Shown piece after piece: positions 8,299 to 16,992 of a stretch of DNA of 48,878 nucleotides. The position numbers and the translations under genes are program-made. The DNA comes from an uncultured Opitutia bacterium (lineage in GTDB: Bacteria > Verrucomicrobiota > Verrucomicrobiia > Opitutales > UBA953), in contig CAIWNE010000074.1 in NCBI GenBank assembly GCA_903913915.1, positions 1-48,878 of the forward strand. Direction: 5' to 3'. How positions within the stretch are numbered: position 1 is the first letter of the stretch; each line of letters opens with the position of its first letter. Below the pieces are notes generated by a model that was given only the letters and a program-made list of their open reading frames with translations, ran no database searches and had not been told where the DNA came from.

Positions 8299-9297
8299 AT
8301 GCGGCTGCTGGTCGTCAAGTTCACCGGACTGCGCGGCGCGTTGGCCGCGACGGCGGGTTTGCGCACGATCCGGGATCGTCACCCTGGCGCTCAGGTCACC
8401 TTCGTCACTTGCCCTGGATCCGAGGTCGCCCTCGAGGGATGTCCGGCGGTCGTCGAGACCATCGGCTTCGGCGATGAAGGCTCTTCCTTGGCGCTGGTCT
8501 CCCGGCTTCGGCGTCAGCGGTTCGATTTCGCCGTCGCGTTGGGCGGCGACCCCTTGGCGAACCGCCTCGTGGCCCTGAGCGGCGCGACGGTCCGGGCGTG
8601 CGGCGGCCATGCGCCGTTCTTCCTCCGCCCGCTGATGCATCAGCAGGTGTTCGGTTCGGTCGTCGATCCGCATGAGGCCGCGCGCGACCATGAGGTGATG
8701 GCGCGCGTCTTTGGCTTCCATGCCGAGACGCCGGCTATGTGGTTCGCGCCTTCGCGCATGCAGGAGCACGGCATGATGCTCGAGGAAGGGCGCTTCGCGG
8801 TCATCCATCCCGGCGCCACGCGTCCGGAGCGGATCCTCGAGATCGACAAGTGGGCCGCGGTCGCGCGTGAGCTTGTCGCCTCGCGCGCCGTCGAGCGCGT
8901 CGTGGTCTCGGCCGGACCGGGTGGCGCGGAACGCATCATGGCGGAGGCGCTTTGCGGCCTGATCGGCCCCGTCGCGATGTCCACCGGCGGGCGTCTCCGG
9001 TTCGCCCAGCTCGCCCGGCTGATCAAGGAGTCGCGCGTCTTCCTCGGGGCTGACTCGTCCGTCCTGCAGCTCGCCGCGGCCGTCGGCGCTCCGGTGGTCG
9101 GAGTCTTCGGCCCTTCCGACTATGCCCGAGCCCGCCCGTGGGGTACGGTCAATCGGGTCGTGCGCGTCGACACCACGATGTTCGAGGGCGAACTTCGGGC
9201 CGACTACCTCGCGCGCATGGACCGGGCCCTCGCCCGCATCACGGCCCAGCAGGTCCTGCATGCGGCGGAAGAGGTCATCCGCATCACCGCCCCCTGA
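8299..9297 (+). CDS. Glycosyltransferase family 9 (heptosyltransferase-like)
   Basis: A 332-residue GT-B enzyme. The N-terminus MRLLVVKFTGLRGALAATAGLR matches the GT9 start pattern (beta strand, GD/GL-like loop, helix). The C-terminal half has the donor-site motifs VIHPGA (about 169-174) and GADSSVLQLAAAVGAPVVGVF followed by GPSD. GT9 enzymes transfer heptose or related sugars from ADP-sugar donors to lipid A-core acceptors on the inner membrane face. The ATG is 1 base after the ABC exporter stop, so the two genes are surely one transcript. The gene ends just before a perfect dyad (9313-9332) that may also act as its terminator. Confidence 0.88.
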   Translation: MRLLVVKFTGLRGALAATAGLRTIRDRHPGAQVTFVTCPGSEVALEGCPAVVETIGFGDEGSSLALVSRLRRQRFDFAVALGGDPLANRLVALSGATVRACGGHAPFFLRPLMHQQVFGSVVDPHEAARDHEVMARVFGFHAETPAMWFAPSRMQEHGMMLEEGRFAVIHPGATRPERILEIDKWAAVARELVASRAVERVVVSAGPGGAERIMAEALCGLIGPVAMSTGGRLRFAQLARLIKESRVFLGADSSVLQLAAAVGAPVVGVFGPSDYARARPWGTVNRVVRVDTTMFEGELRADYLARMDRALARITAQQVLHAAEEVIRITAP

Positions 9298-9306
9298 GGG
9301 CGTCGC

Positions 9307-9336
9307 TTGACCTGTCGCCGAGTTCGGCGACATTAG
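9307..9336 (+). promoter_or_regulatory. Promoter of the CrtI-like gene with a perfect dyad filling its spacer
   Basis: TTGACC (9307-9312) and CATTAG (9331-9336) are separated by 18 bases. The dyad TGTCGCCGA (9313-9321), GT, TCGGCGACA (9324-9332) has 9-base perfect arms and fills the spacer, touching both elements. The predicted transcription start is close to GTG 9342. The dyad could be a repressor operator, the hairpin ending the GT9 transcript, or both. Confidence 0.55.
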
Positions 9337-9341
9337 CCGAC

Positions 9342-10763
9342 GTGTCCAGCAACGCCGCCCATTACGACGCCGTCATCATCGGAGCAGGCATGTCCGGTCT
9401 CGCCGCCGCGGTCCGGTTGGGGATGTTCGGACGCAAGGTCCTGGTGCTGGAACGGCATAACGCCGCCGGCGGACTCAATTCCTTCTACGCCCGGGGCAGG
9501 CGTAAGTACGACGTCGGTCTGCATGCCCTGACGAACTGGGTGCCCGAAGGCGCCAAGGGCGCGCCGTTGGTGAAGCTGATGCGCCAGCTGCGTATTCGTC
9601 GGGAGGAGCTGGACCTCTGCCCGCAGCTCGGCTCCCGCGTGACGATGGCGGGGAAGAATCTCCGCCTGAACAACGATTACGAATCCTTGCTGGCCGACGT
9701 CGCCCGCGAATTCCCGAAGTCCGTCGACAAGTTCGTGGCGTTGGACGCCTGGATCGCCGGCCTGGACGAGGCCGCGCTCGAGGCTCATGGCGGTTCGGCG
9801 CGGGCGTTGTTGGACGAAAGGCTCGGCGACCCGCTGTTGCGCGACATGCTGCTCCTGCCGACCTGCTTCTACGGCAGCGCGTTGGAGGATGACATCGAAG
9901 TCTCCCAGTTCGCGGTCATGTGGCGCTCGCTTTTCCGCGAAGGTTTCGCGCGCCCGTTCATCGGCGTGCGCCAGGTCATTCGTCTGCTCACCGACCGTTG
10001 TCGAGAGCATGGAGTGGAACGACGCATGAAGTGCGGCGTGAAGAAGATCGAGGTCCGCTCCGGCCGCGCCGCGGCGATTCAGCTCGACGACGGCACCGAG
10101 GTCACCGCCGACGCCGTCTACTCCTCCGCCGGCGCCGTCGAGACGATGCGCATGCGTTCCGATGTCGCGCCTTCCGCCGGCGCGGAGGCCGTCGGCCGCC
10201 TCGGCTACGCCGAGACCATCGCGACCTACGACGCGGCGGCCTTCGCCGGTTTCGGCTGGAAGGACACCATCGTCTTCTTCTGCGACGACGAACGCTTCGC
10301 CTATCGTTCGCCCAAGGAGCTCGTCGACCCGCGTTCGGGCGTCATCTGCATCCCGAACAACTACCAGTACGGAGAGGGCAGGGCGCTGGACGAAGGCTGG
10401 CTGCGCGTCACCGCGCTGGCGAACCATGACGCCTGGTGCGCGCTGCCCGAGGCCGAATACCAGGCCTGCAAGCAGGAGTGGTGCGGCCGCCTCAACCGCG
10501 TCGCCCGCGCGCATCTCCCGGCCGTGCCGGACGCCGCGCATGACGGCGCGCTGACCTCGACCGACGTCTTTACGCCGCGGACCGTCCGCAAGTTCACCGG
10601 TCATCTCAACGGCGCGATCTACGGCTCGACCGTCAAGCGCCGCGACGGCCGGACCGACCTCGCGAACCTCTACCTGATCGGCACGGACCAAGGGTTCCTG
10701 GGGGTCACCGGAGCAATGTTGTCTGGCATTTCCATGGCCAATCTCCACGGTCTGAAGGCGTAA
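9342..10763 (+). CDS. FAD-dependent amine oxidase-fold protein, CrtI/carotene isomerase/retinol saturase-like
   Basis: A 473-residue flavoprotein. The N-terminal dinucleotide-binding motif is IIGAGMSGLAAAVRLGMFG (about 11-29), followed by LERHNAAGGLNSFY and RRKYDVGLHALT, the FAD-contacting region of the phytoene desaturase/CrtISO group. The C-terminal YLIGTDQGFLGVTGA (about 447-461) is the second FAD motif. Substrate unknown: a carotenoid, retinoid-like or other polyene acceptor is possible, and no other carotenoid gene lies in the window. The start is GTG 9342, because the upstream extension of the frame runs into GT9 sequence and because a promoter lies directly in front. The MFS carrier follows 10 bases downstream, probably in the same operon. 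Confidence 0.8.
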   Translation: MSSNAAHYDAVIIGAGMSGLAAAVRLGMFGRKVLVLERHNAAGGLNSFYARGRRKYDVGLHALTNWVPEGAKGAPLVKLMRQLRIRREELDLCPQLGSRVTMAGKNLRLNNDYESLLADVAREFPKSVDKFVALDAWIAGLDEAALEAHGGSARALLDERLGDPLLRDMLLLPTCFYGSALEDDIEVSQFAVMWRSLFREGFARPFIGVRQVIRLLTDRCREHGVERRMKCGVKKIEVRSGRAAAIQLDDGTEVTADAVYSSAGAVETMRMRSDVAPSAGAEAVGRLGYAETIATYDAAAFAGFGWKDTIVFFCDDERFAYRSPKELVDPRSGVICIPNNYQYGEGRALDEGWLRVTALANHDAWCALPEAEYQACKQEWCGRLNRVARAHLPAVPDAAHDGALTSTDVFTPRTVRKFTGHLNGAIYGSTVKRRDGRTDLANLYLIGTDQGFLGVTGAMLSGISMANLHGLKA

Positions 10764-10773
10764 CCCCGCCTTC

Positions 10774-12036
10774 ATGAGCACCCCTGATTTCTCGGTCCAG
10801 CAGCGTCCCCTCTGGAAGGACCTGCTGCATCCCGCCGTGATCGTCGGAGCCTTGGGCTACTTCGTCGACATCTACGACCTCACGCTCGTGATGGCCGTGA
10901 AGAAGGACAGCCTGGCGGCGTTCCATGTCACCGGTGACCCTTCGCCGCTGTCCGACCCGCTCAACTGGCAGATGGTCGGGATGCTGCTCGGCGGCCTGTT
11001 CTTCGGCATTCTCGCCGACCGCATGGGACGGCTGACCACCTTGTTCGGCTCGATCCTGCTCTACTCGCTCGCCAACATCGTCAACGGCTTCGCCAACAGC
11101 CTGGAATTCTACTCCGCCTGTCGTTTCGTCGCCGGTATCGGCCTGGCCGGCGAACTCGGCGGATGCATCGCTCTGGTCTCCGAGGTCCTTCCCAAGGAGC
11201 GGCGCGGCTACGGTACTGCCATGGTGGCCGCCGTCGGGGTCTTCGGCGCCGTCGTCGCCGGCGCCGTGGCGGAATATGTCAGCTGGCAGACGAACTATTT
11301 TATCGGCGGCGGCCTGGGCCTTTGCCTCTTGCTGGCCCGTGTCGGCGTGCAGGAGTCCGGCATGTTCCAGCACGCCTGCGTCTCGGCGGCGGAGGGCGAC
11401 GTCGCCCGCGGCAACTTCTTCGCGCTCTTCTCCGACCGGGCCCGGTTCGTCCGCTATCTCCGTTGCATCCTGATCGGCCTCCCCACCTGGTACATGATCG
11501 GCATCCTGGTCTCGAAGTCCGAGGTGGTCTTCGCCAAGGCCAACCACATCGAGGGCATCAAGGCGAACCGCGCGGTCGCGATGTTCTACCTCGGGCTGAC
11601 CTTCGGTGACCTCGGCAGCGGACTGATCAGCCAGCTGATGCGTTCCCGGAAGAAGGTCGTGGGGTCGTTCCTCGCCTTCAGCGCGGTCTGCGTGGCCGCC
11701 TATCTCTATTTCGCCACCGGTTGGTCCGCCTCGGCTTTCTACGGACTGGTCTTCGTGATGGGCCTGGGCATGGGCTACTGGGCTCTCTTCGTGACCATCG
11801 CGGCCGAGCAGTTCGGCACGAACCTCCGTGCCACCGTCGCCACCACGGTGCCCAACGTCGTCCGCGGCTCGCTCTTCGTGATGTCGTTCGTGTTCGCGCA
11901 GCTCGGCCTCGGGGGCTGGAGCGCCTCCTCGGCCGCCCTGGCGATCGGACTGTTCTGCTTCGGCGGCGCCTTCCTGGCCCTCTGGGGCATGGAGGAGACC
12001 TTCGGCAAGGACCTCGACTATCAGGAGCGGAAGTAG
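10774..12036 (+). CDS. Major facilitator superfamily transporter
   Basis: A 420-residue inner-membrane carrier with twelve predicted helices. The loop 2-3 signature GILADRMGRLTTL (about 74-86) is clear, as is the repeated-half region SEVLPKERRGYGTA. TM1 contains an acidic GYFVDIYDL, as in metabolite:proton symporters of the MHS/ACS-like groups. The substrate cannot be read. It starts 10 bases after the CrtI-like gene, so the pair may import and oxidise one compound. It ends 3 bases before the convergent formylglycine-generating enzyme gene, with no terminator visible between them. Confidence 0.88.
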   Translation: MSTPDFSVQQRPLWKDLLHPAVIVGALGYFVDIYDLTLVMAVKKDSLAAFHVTGDPSPLSDPLNWQMVGMLLGGLFFGILADRMGRLTTLFGSILLYSLANIVNGFANSLEFYSACRFVAGIGLAGELGGCIALVSEVLPKERRGYGTAMVAAVGVFGAVVAGAVAEYVSWQTNYFIGGGLGLCLLLARVGVQESGMFQHACVSAAEGDVARGNFFALFSDRARFVRYLRCILIGLPTWYMIGILVSKSEVVFAKANHIEGIKANRAVAMFYLGLTFGDLGSGLISQLMRSRKKVVGSFLAFSAVCVAAYLYFATGWSASAFYGLVFVMGLGMGYWALFVTIAAEQFGTNLRATVATTVPNVVRGSLFVMSFVFAQLGLGGWSASSAALAIGLFCFGGAFLALWGMEETFGKDLDYQERK

Positions 12037-12039
12037 GCC

Positions 12040-13095
12040 CTACTTCTTCGCCGGCGCCGGCTGGTCGGAGACGCAACGGAAGCCCGCGTGGTTGGTCGAC
12101 GTCAGCGTGTCGAGGCCTTGGCGGGCCGTGGCGCGGTAACGGAAGCAATAGCCTTCGTCGCAGAGCCAGGAGCCGCCGCGGATCACGTGCTGGCCGTAAC
12201 CGGTCTTTTCCGGGTCATGTCCGATGACCGGCCCGGTGGGGCCGTCCTTCGGCGAGACTTTGTAGTATTCGGTGCCGTACCAGTCTTCGCACATCTCCCA
12301 GACGTTGCCGGCCATGTCGTAGAGGCCATAGCCGTTCGGCGGGAACGATTTCACGGGCGCCACGTAGGTGAAGCCGTCGGCGCCGCTGTCGCGCTCGGGG
12401 AATTTGCCCTGCCAATGGTTGCACATGATCTTGCCGTTCGGGCGTTCTTCGTCGCCCCACACGTAAGGCTTGTCCTTGAGGCCGCCGCGGGCGGCGAATT
12501 CCCATTCGGCTTCGGTCGGCAGGCGCTTGCCGGCCCACTTGGCGTAGGCTTGCGCATCCTTGTAAGTGACGCAGATCACCGGGAAGTTCATGCGGTCCTT
12601 GATCGACGATCCGGCGCCATCGGGATGCTGCCAGTTGGCTCCGGCGGTGAAGTTCCACCACGGAAGGTTGCCGCCGCCGCACTGGAAGGGGTTCACGCCG
12701 GAGACTTTCTTGAAGAGCAGTGAGCCGCCCTTGAGCATTTCCGCCGGCGCATTCGGGAACTGGCGCGGGTCGAGGTCCTTTTCGGCGTCCGTCACGTACC
12801 CCGTCGCGTCGACGAAGGCCTTGAACTGGGCGTTGGTGACCTCGGTGATGTCCATCCAGAACCCTTTCACGGCGACGGCGTGCCCCGGGGCTTCTTCGGC
12901 GTGTTTCTCGTCGGCCTTATCGCTGCCCATGGTGAACTCGCCGCCGGGAATCCAAGCCATGCCGGCGGTGGCGGGGCTGGCTTCGCCGGTGCGCAAGGCC
13001 AGGACGACGAAGGGCGCGGCCATCAGCACGGCGGCGGCGAGGATGATCCATGCCTTGGCGGCGCTGGCTGGTTTCGAGCTGACGTCGGAGTCCAT
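12040..13095 (-). CDS. Formylglycine-generating enzyme (SUMF1/FGE), membrane-anchored or exported
   Basis: A 351-residue protein of the FGE-sulfatase family. Residues 15-34 form an N-terminal hydrophobic segment, so the catalytic domain is probably periplasmic. The domain starts at MAWIPGGEFTMGSD (46-59), continues with RLPTEAEWEFAARGG (191-205) and YGLYDMAGNVWEMCEDW (256-272), and ends with IRGGSWLCDEGYCFRYRATA. Cys312 and Cys317 match in spacing the two catalytic, copper-binding cysteines of true aerobic FGE, so oxidation of sulfatase Cys to formylglycine is likely, rather than a degenerate SUMF1-like role. No sulfatase gene is present in the window. It is transcribed alone, convergent with the MFS gene and divergent from pyrE. 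Confidence 0.88.
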   Translation of the reverse strand: MDSDVSSKPASAAKAWIILAAAVLMAAPFVVLALRTGEASPATAGMAWIPGGEFTMGSDKADEKHAEEAPGHAVAVKGFWMDITEVTNAQFKAFVDATGYVTDAEKDLDPRQFPNAPAEMLKGGSLLFKKVSGVNPFQCGGGNLPWWNFTAGANWQHPDGAGSSIKDRMNFPVICVTYKDAQAYAKWAGKRLPTEAEWEFAARGGLKDKPYVWGDEERPNGKIMCNHWQGKFPERDSGADGFTYVAPVKSFPPNGYGLYDMAGNVWEMCEDWYGTEYYKVSPKDGPTGPVIGHDPEKTGYGQHVIRGGSWLCDEGYCFRYRATARQGLDTLTSTNHAGFRCVSDQPAPAKK

Positions 13096-13205
13096 GGGGT
13101 GGTGTCGCCGATGTTGCTGGGCGGTCAGGGCAGGGCGAACCTTTTGCGGGCCGGTCCCGATATCGCCTCGCCCAGCGGGGCGTTTTCGCCTTATCCAGAG
13201 GCATC

Positions 13206-13775
13206 ATGAGCTCGTCCCAAGAAGAAGTCCTCCAGATTTTCCGAGATTCCAAGGCCCTCCTGACCGGCCATTTCGTCCTCCGCTCCGGCCTGCACAGCGG
13301 CCACTTCTTCCAGTGCGCCCAGGTCTGCCAGCACATGGACAAGGTCTCGCGTCTGATCGAACTGCTCCGCCCGAAGCTCGCGGCCCATCCTTGCGACACC
13401 GTCCTCGCTCCGGCGATGGGCGGGCTCGTCGTCGGCCAGGAGATCGCCCGGCAGCTCGGCGTCCGTTTCGTCTTCGCCGAGAAAGAGAACGACAAGCTCG
13501 TCCTGCGCCGCAATTTCACCTTCCGTCCCGGCGAGCGCGTGATCGTCGCCGAGGATGTCGTCACCCGCGGAGGACGCGCCCAGGAGTGCCTTGATATCCT
13601 CAAGGCCAATGGCGCCACCGCCGTCGCCGTCGCCTCGCTCGTGGATCGTTCCGCCGGCCAGACCAAGTTCAGCGTGCCTTTCGTCTCTTTGCTGGAATTG
13701 AATTTCCCGACCTATGCGGCGGATGCCGTGCCTGCCGAGTTGGCCAAGATTCCGGCCACCAAGCCGGGCTCCTGA
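13206..13775 (+). CDS. pyrE: Orotate phosphoribosyltransferase
   Basis: Transfers the phosphoribosyl group of PRPP to orotate to give OMP in pyrimidine synthesis. At 189 residues it has the usual PyrE length. It shows GHFVLRSGLHSGHFF near the N-terminus, where the family has its substrate-binding Ser/Gly turn. The PRPP motif VIVAEDVVTRGG (about 116-127) is intact, with the two acidic residues and the GG loop. KENDKLVLRRNF gives the catalytic-loop basic residues. The ATG (13206) lacks a Shine-Dalgarno sequence. A small GC stem with TTTT (13170-13187) sits just upstream; it could be an attenuator but is only five pairs. Confidence 0.9.
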   Translation: MSSSQEEVLQIFRDSKALLTGHFVLRSGLHSGHFFQCAQVCQHMDKVSRLIELLRPKLAAHPCDTVLAPAMGGLVVGQEIARQLGVRFVFAEKENDKLVLRRNFTFRPGERVIVAEDVVTRGGRAQECLDILKANGATAVAVASLVDRSAGQTKFSVPFVSLLELNFPTYAADAVPAELAKIPATKPGS

Positions 13776-13854
13776 GGCTAGGCGCGGACGGACGCTCCGA
13801 AAGGCGCTTTTAGCCTGAAAACCCCTCATTAGGGGCTCTGGGGCGCCTTGTGCC

Positions 13855-13883
13855 TTGCACACGGGCGGGCACTTCCCTACGCC
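13855..13883 (+). promoter_or_regulatory. Putative promoter of yidC
   Basis: TTGCAC (13855-13860), a 17-base spacer and TACGCC (13878-13883) precede ATG 13899 by 15 bases. The -10 match is poor. The preceding interval (13776-13854) holds a small CCCCT/AGGGG hairpin at 13821-13834, possibly the pyrE terminator, but with no T tract. Confidence 0.3.
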
Positions 13884-13898
13884 AACCTCTCACTTTCC

Positions 13899-15665
13899 AT
13901 GGATCGCAAGAACTTCTTCCTGGGTATGGCCTGCATCGTCGGCGCCTTCGCCCTTTTCTTCCTCACCAAGCCTGAGCCGAAGCCTGCCGGAGCCACGGCC
14001 CCGGCGGCGCAGGTCGCTCCGGCCCAGGTCGCCCCGGCGGCCCTCAATCCCAAGCCGAACACCTCCCTTGCTCCGACCGCGCAGGCTGCCAAGCCGGTCG
14101 CCCGCGCCGACGCCAAGTTCTTCGTCATCGAGAACGAGCACATCAAGGTCACGCTCACCAGCCGAGGCGGCGCCATCTCGAAGATCGAGCTGAAGAAGGA
14201 ATTCGCCGACGTCTCCAAGGCCGGCATCGTCACCTTCAACGCCGGCAACGATGAGTCGGCGCTGGCCCTCGCCGTCAAGAACCAGGCGACCGGCAAGCTG
14301 GAGGCCGTCCTCTCGGAGTTCGCCGCCCAGTCCGGAGCCTCCGCGCATTCGATCACCCTCGTGGGCTCCCTCGATGGAGCGCGCGTCGAGCGCACCTTCT
14401 CCTTCGTCGCCCCCAAGGCCGGCGAGACGACCGAGGGCTATTCGTTGCGCTTCGCGACCAAGGTCATCCCGGCCTCCGGCAAGCCCGCCCCCTCGGTCTG
14501 GGTCTCGACCGGTTGCTGGCAGCCGACCGTGGGCGATTCCGCCAACCAGTTCCTTTCCGTGCTCGCCTATGACGGCGAGGACCTGACGCGCGTCGGCCTC
14601 GACAAGTTCACGGACTCCAACGGTTTCTTCGGTCTCGGCGCGCGCAAGGCCCAGGTCGAGCATCCCGTGGCCTCCGTCGCCAAGCCGCTCCTCTGGGTCG
14701 CTTCCGGCAACCAGTTCTTCGCCGCCATCCTGCATCCCGTCGACGCCGCCGCCCGCGGCCCGCGCACCGAGGTCGTCGTGCTGCCCGTGCCGCTCGAGGC
14801 CGGCAAGCGTGGCCTGCATGCGTTCGCTTCCTGGGAGACCGTCCCCGCCGCCGACCTCTCCCGCACGCTCGAAGGCGACTTCTTCGTCGGCCCCAAGGAG
14901 TACGCCCGTGTCGCCGCCCTGCCTGACGGCCAGGTCGCCGTGCTGCAGTTCTCGAAGCTGCTCGGCTTCATTTCCTTCGGCGCGATCTGCAAGCTCCTGC
15001 TGGCCGTCCTCGGCGGCGTCCACTGGCTCCTCGAGTGGAGCGGCGTCTGGTCGTGGGGCTGGGCCATCGTGCTCCTGACCTGCCTCATCAAGCTCGTCAC
15101 CTGGCCGCTGACCTCGATCCAGATGAAGGCCGCGAAGAAGATGCAGAAGTTCGCGAAGCCGATGCAGGACATCCGCGAGAAGCATAAGGACAACCCCGAG
15201 AAGATGCAGAAGGAGCTCATGAAGCTCTACACCGAGAACAAGATCAACCCGTTCGCCGGCTGCCTGCCGATCCTCATCCAGATGCCGATCTTCTTCGGCC
15301 TCTACACCGCGTTCCAGACCACCGTCGAACTGCGTCTGCATTCGTTCCTCTGGATCGCCGACCTCTCGGCGCCTGACACGATCTTCCATCTCGGCAGCTT
15401 CCCCGTGAACCTGCTCCCGATCCTCATGGGCCTCTCCATGTGGCAGTCGATGCGCATGACGCCGAATCCCTCGACCGACAGCTCGCAGAAGACGATCTTC
15501 CTGATGATGACGCTGCTCTTCCCGGTCATCTGCTACCCGATGCCGGCCGCGCTGACGCTGTACATGACGATCCAGAACCTGTTGACCATCCTGCAGACCT
15601 GGCTTACCAAGGAAGACCCCGAAGTCGTGGTGATCGAGCCCACCCCGAAGAAGGTCAAAGGCTGA
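13899..15665 (+). CDS. yidC: Membrane protein insertase YidC
   Basis: Inserts and folds inner-membrane proteins alone or with SecYEG. The protein has 588 residues. Residues 5-22 form TM1. An Ala/Pro-rich linker and a large periplasmic domain (about 65-355) follow, as in Gram-negative YidC. The Oxa1-like core (about 375-560) includes WSWGWAIVLLTCLIKLVTWPL, with the Arg/Lys-bearing groove region, and NPFAGCLPILIQMPIFFGLY. A C-terminal basic tail (PTPKKVKG) ends the protein. The ATG 13899 is chosen over an upstream in-frame GTG because it directly begins TM1. yebC follows after 22 bases, so they are likely cotranscribed. Confidence 0.95.
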   Translation: MDRKNFFLGMACIVGAFALFFLTKPEPKPAGATAPAAQVAPAQVAPAALNPKPNTSLAPTAQAAKPVARADAKFFVIENEHIKVTLTSRGGAISKIELKKEFADVSKAGIVTFNAGNDESALALAVKNQATGKLEAVLSEFAAQSGASAHSITLVGSLDGARVERTFSFVAPKAGETTEGYSLRFATKVIPASGKPAPSVWVSTGCWQPTVGDSANQFLSVLAYDGEDLTRVGLDKFTDSNGFFGLGARKAQVEHPVASVAKPLLWVASGNQFFAAILHPVDAAARGPRTEVVVLPVPLEAGKRGLHAFASWETVPAADLSRTLEGDFFVGPKEYARVAALPDGQVAVLQFSKLLGFISFGAICKLLLAVLGGVHWLLEWSGVWSWGWAIVLLTCLIKLVTWPLTSIQMKAAKKMQKFAKPMQDIREKHKDNPEKMQKELMKLYTENKINPFAGCLPILIQMPIFFGLYTAFQTTVELRLHSFLWIADLSAPDTIFHLGSFPVNLLPILMGLSMWQSMRMTPNPSTDSSQKTIFLMMTLLFPVICYPMPAALTLYMTIQNLLTILQTWLTKEDPEVVVIEPTPKKVKG

Positions 15666-15687
15666 TTTTCCCAACCCCCACCCCATC

Positions 15688-16428
15688 ATGTCTGGTCATA
15701 GCAAATGGCACACGACGAAGCGGCATAAGGCCGTCATTGACGCCAAGCGCGGCAAGATCTTCTCGGTGCTCGCCAAGGAAATCACCCTCGCGGCCCGCGC
15801 CGGCGGAGGCAATCCCGAGTCCAACGCGCGCCTGCGTACCCTGATGGACAAGGCCCGCGCCGCCAACATGCCGTCGGACAACATCAAGCGCGCGGTCCAG
15901 AAGGGCACCGGCGAGATCCCCGGCGTGACGTACGAGGAGATCGTCTACGAAGGCTACGCCCCCGGCGGCGTCGGCCTCATCGTCGAAGTCACGACCGACA
16001 ACAAGAACCGCGCCGCGGCCGAGGTGCGCCAGGCTTTCAACGACAACGGCGGCAACATGGCCCAGACCGGCGCCGTTTCCCATAGCTTCCTGAAGAAGGG
16101 CCAGTTCCTCATCGGCGCTTCCCAGATCGGAGAAGACGCCCTGATGGAGCTCGTGCTCGAGGCCGGCGCCGACGACGTCGTGAACAACGGCGACCATTTC
16201 GAGGTGCTGTCCCCGATCTCGGCCTTCGACGCCATTTCCAAGGCCCTGCAGGAGAAGTCCATCAAGCCGGAGTCGGCCGAGCTGGCCTACATCTCCAGCA
16301 TCCCGGTGCCCGTCGGCGATGCCGCCGTGGCCAAGCAGGTACTGGAACTCATCGACGCCCTCGAGGCCCTGGACGACGTGAAGGCCGTCCACGGCAACCA
16401 GGAGATCGACGAGAAACTGATGCAGTAA
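15688..16428 (+). CDS. yebC: YebC/PmpR family DNA-binding / translation-associated protein
   Basis: A 246-residue cytoplasmic protein of the universal YebC/TACO1 family. The N-terminus MSGHSKWHTTKRHKAVIDAK and the KGTGEIPGVTYEEIVYEGY region are diagnostic, and the three-domain length is normal. Family members act as transcriptional regulators (PmpR) or assist ribosomes at difficult sequences such as proline stretches (TACO1 and YebC studies); which applies here is unknown. The ATG follows a C-rich leader (CCCACCCCATC) without a Shine-Dalgarno sequence. Confidence 0.95.
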   Translation: MSGHSKWHTTKRHKAVIDAKRGKIFSVLAKEITLAARAGGGNPESNARLRTLMDKARAANMPSDNIKRAVQKGTGEIPGVTYEEIVYEGYAPGGVGLIVEVTTDNKNRAAAEVRQAFNDNGGNMAQTGAVSHSFLKKGQFLIGASQIGEDALMELVLEAGADDVVNNGDHFEVLSPISAFDAISKALQEKSIKPESAELAYISSIPVPVGDAAVAKQVLELIDALEALDDVKAVHGNQEIDEKLMQ

Positions 16429-16431
16429 GCC

Positions 16432-16447
16432 GGGCGGAATTCCGCCC
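16432..16447. terminator. 16-base perfect palindrome after yebC (possible terminator)
   Basis: GGGCGGAATTCCGCCC starts 4 bases after the yebC stop. As RNA it would give a 6-pair stem with an AATT loop. Only a short CTTT follows, so it is a weak terminator candidate; it could also be an operator for the Nudix gene. Confidence 0.35.
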
Positions 16448-16493
16448 ATGCTTTACGGCTTCACTGTCCGGCTCGTCCGGGTAGTGTGGCCTC

Positions 16494-16988
16494 GTGCCCG
16501 CTCCACGTCGCCAGTCCGGTAGTGCTTCCTCCGGGGTCCGGACGGCGGCGCGCGCCGTCATCCTGCGCGGCTCCGATATCCTCGCGGTGCGCATCCGCAC
16601 GGAGGAGGGCGAGTTCCTCGTCCTGCCCGGCGGCGGCCAGAACCATGGCGAGACGTTGCGCGATACCGTGCGGCGCGAAGTCTTCGAGGAGCTCGGGCTG
16701 AGGGTCGTGCCTGAAGGTCTCCTCTACCTCCGCGAATACGTGGGCAAGAACCACGCCATGCATCGGATCCATGGCCATTTCCATCAGGTCGAGGCCGTCT
16801 TCCATTGCCGCTGCGAGGATCTGTCCCCCATCGGGGAAGGGCGGGAACGCGACCGTCGGCAGGTCGGTTTCGAGTGGCTTCCGCTGGCCCGCCTGGCGGA
16901 TTACCCCCTTTCTCCCAAGGGCTTGGGCGAGGTCATCGCCAAGGGCCTCAAGGATGGTTCGGCCACCTATCTCGGGGACGTGCATTGA
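16494..16988 (+). CDS. Nudix hydrolase
   Basis: A 164-residue enzyme that cleaves a nucleoside diphosphate linked to another moiety. The Nudix box is complete: GGQNHGETLRDTVR followed by REVFEELGL (about 44-66), with the metal-binding REVFEE. The preceding strand region VILRGSDILAVRIRTEEGEFLVLPGGG fits the fold. Substrate unknown. The GTG start (16494) is inferred as the first initiator giving a full domain; no Shine-Dalgarno sequence precedes it. Confidence 0.85.
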   Translation: MPAPRRQSGSASSGVRTAARAVILRGSDILAVRIRTEEGEFLVLPGGGQNHGETLRDTVRREVFEELGLRVVPEGLLYLREYVGKNHAMHRIHGHFHQVEAVFHCRCEDLSPIGEGRERDRRQVGFEWLPLARLADYPLSPKGLGEVIAKGLKDGSATYLGDVH

Positions 16989-16992
16989 AGGC

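Noticed and set aside
5295-8366. 1023-codon minus-strand open frame opposite TerC and the ABC exporter
   Set aside because: Composition (Asp/Glu/His/Arg repeats) is typical of an antisense shadow; both plus-strand genes have complete family motifs.
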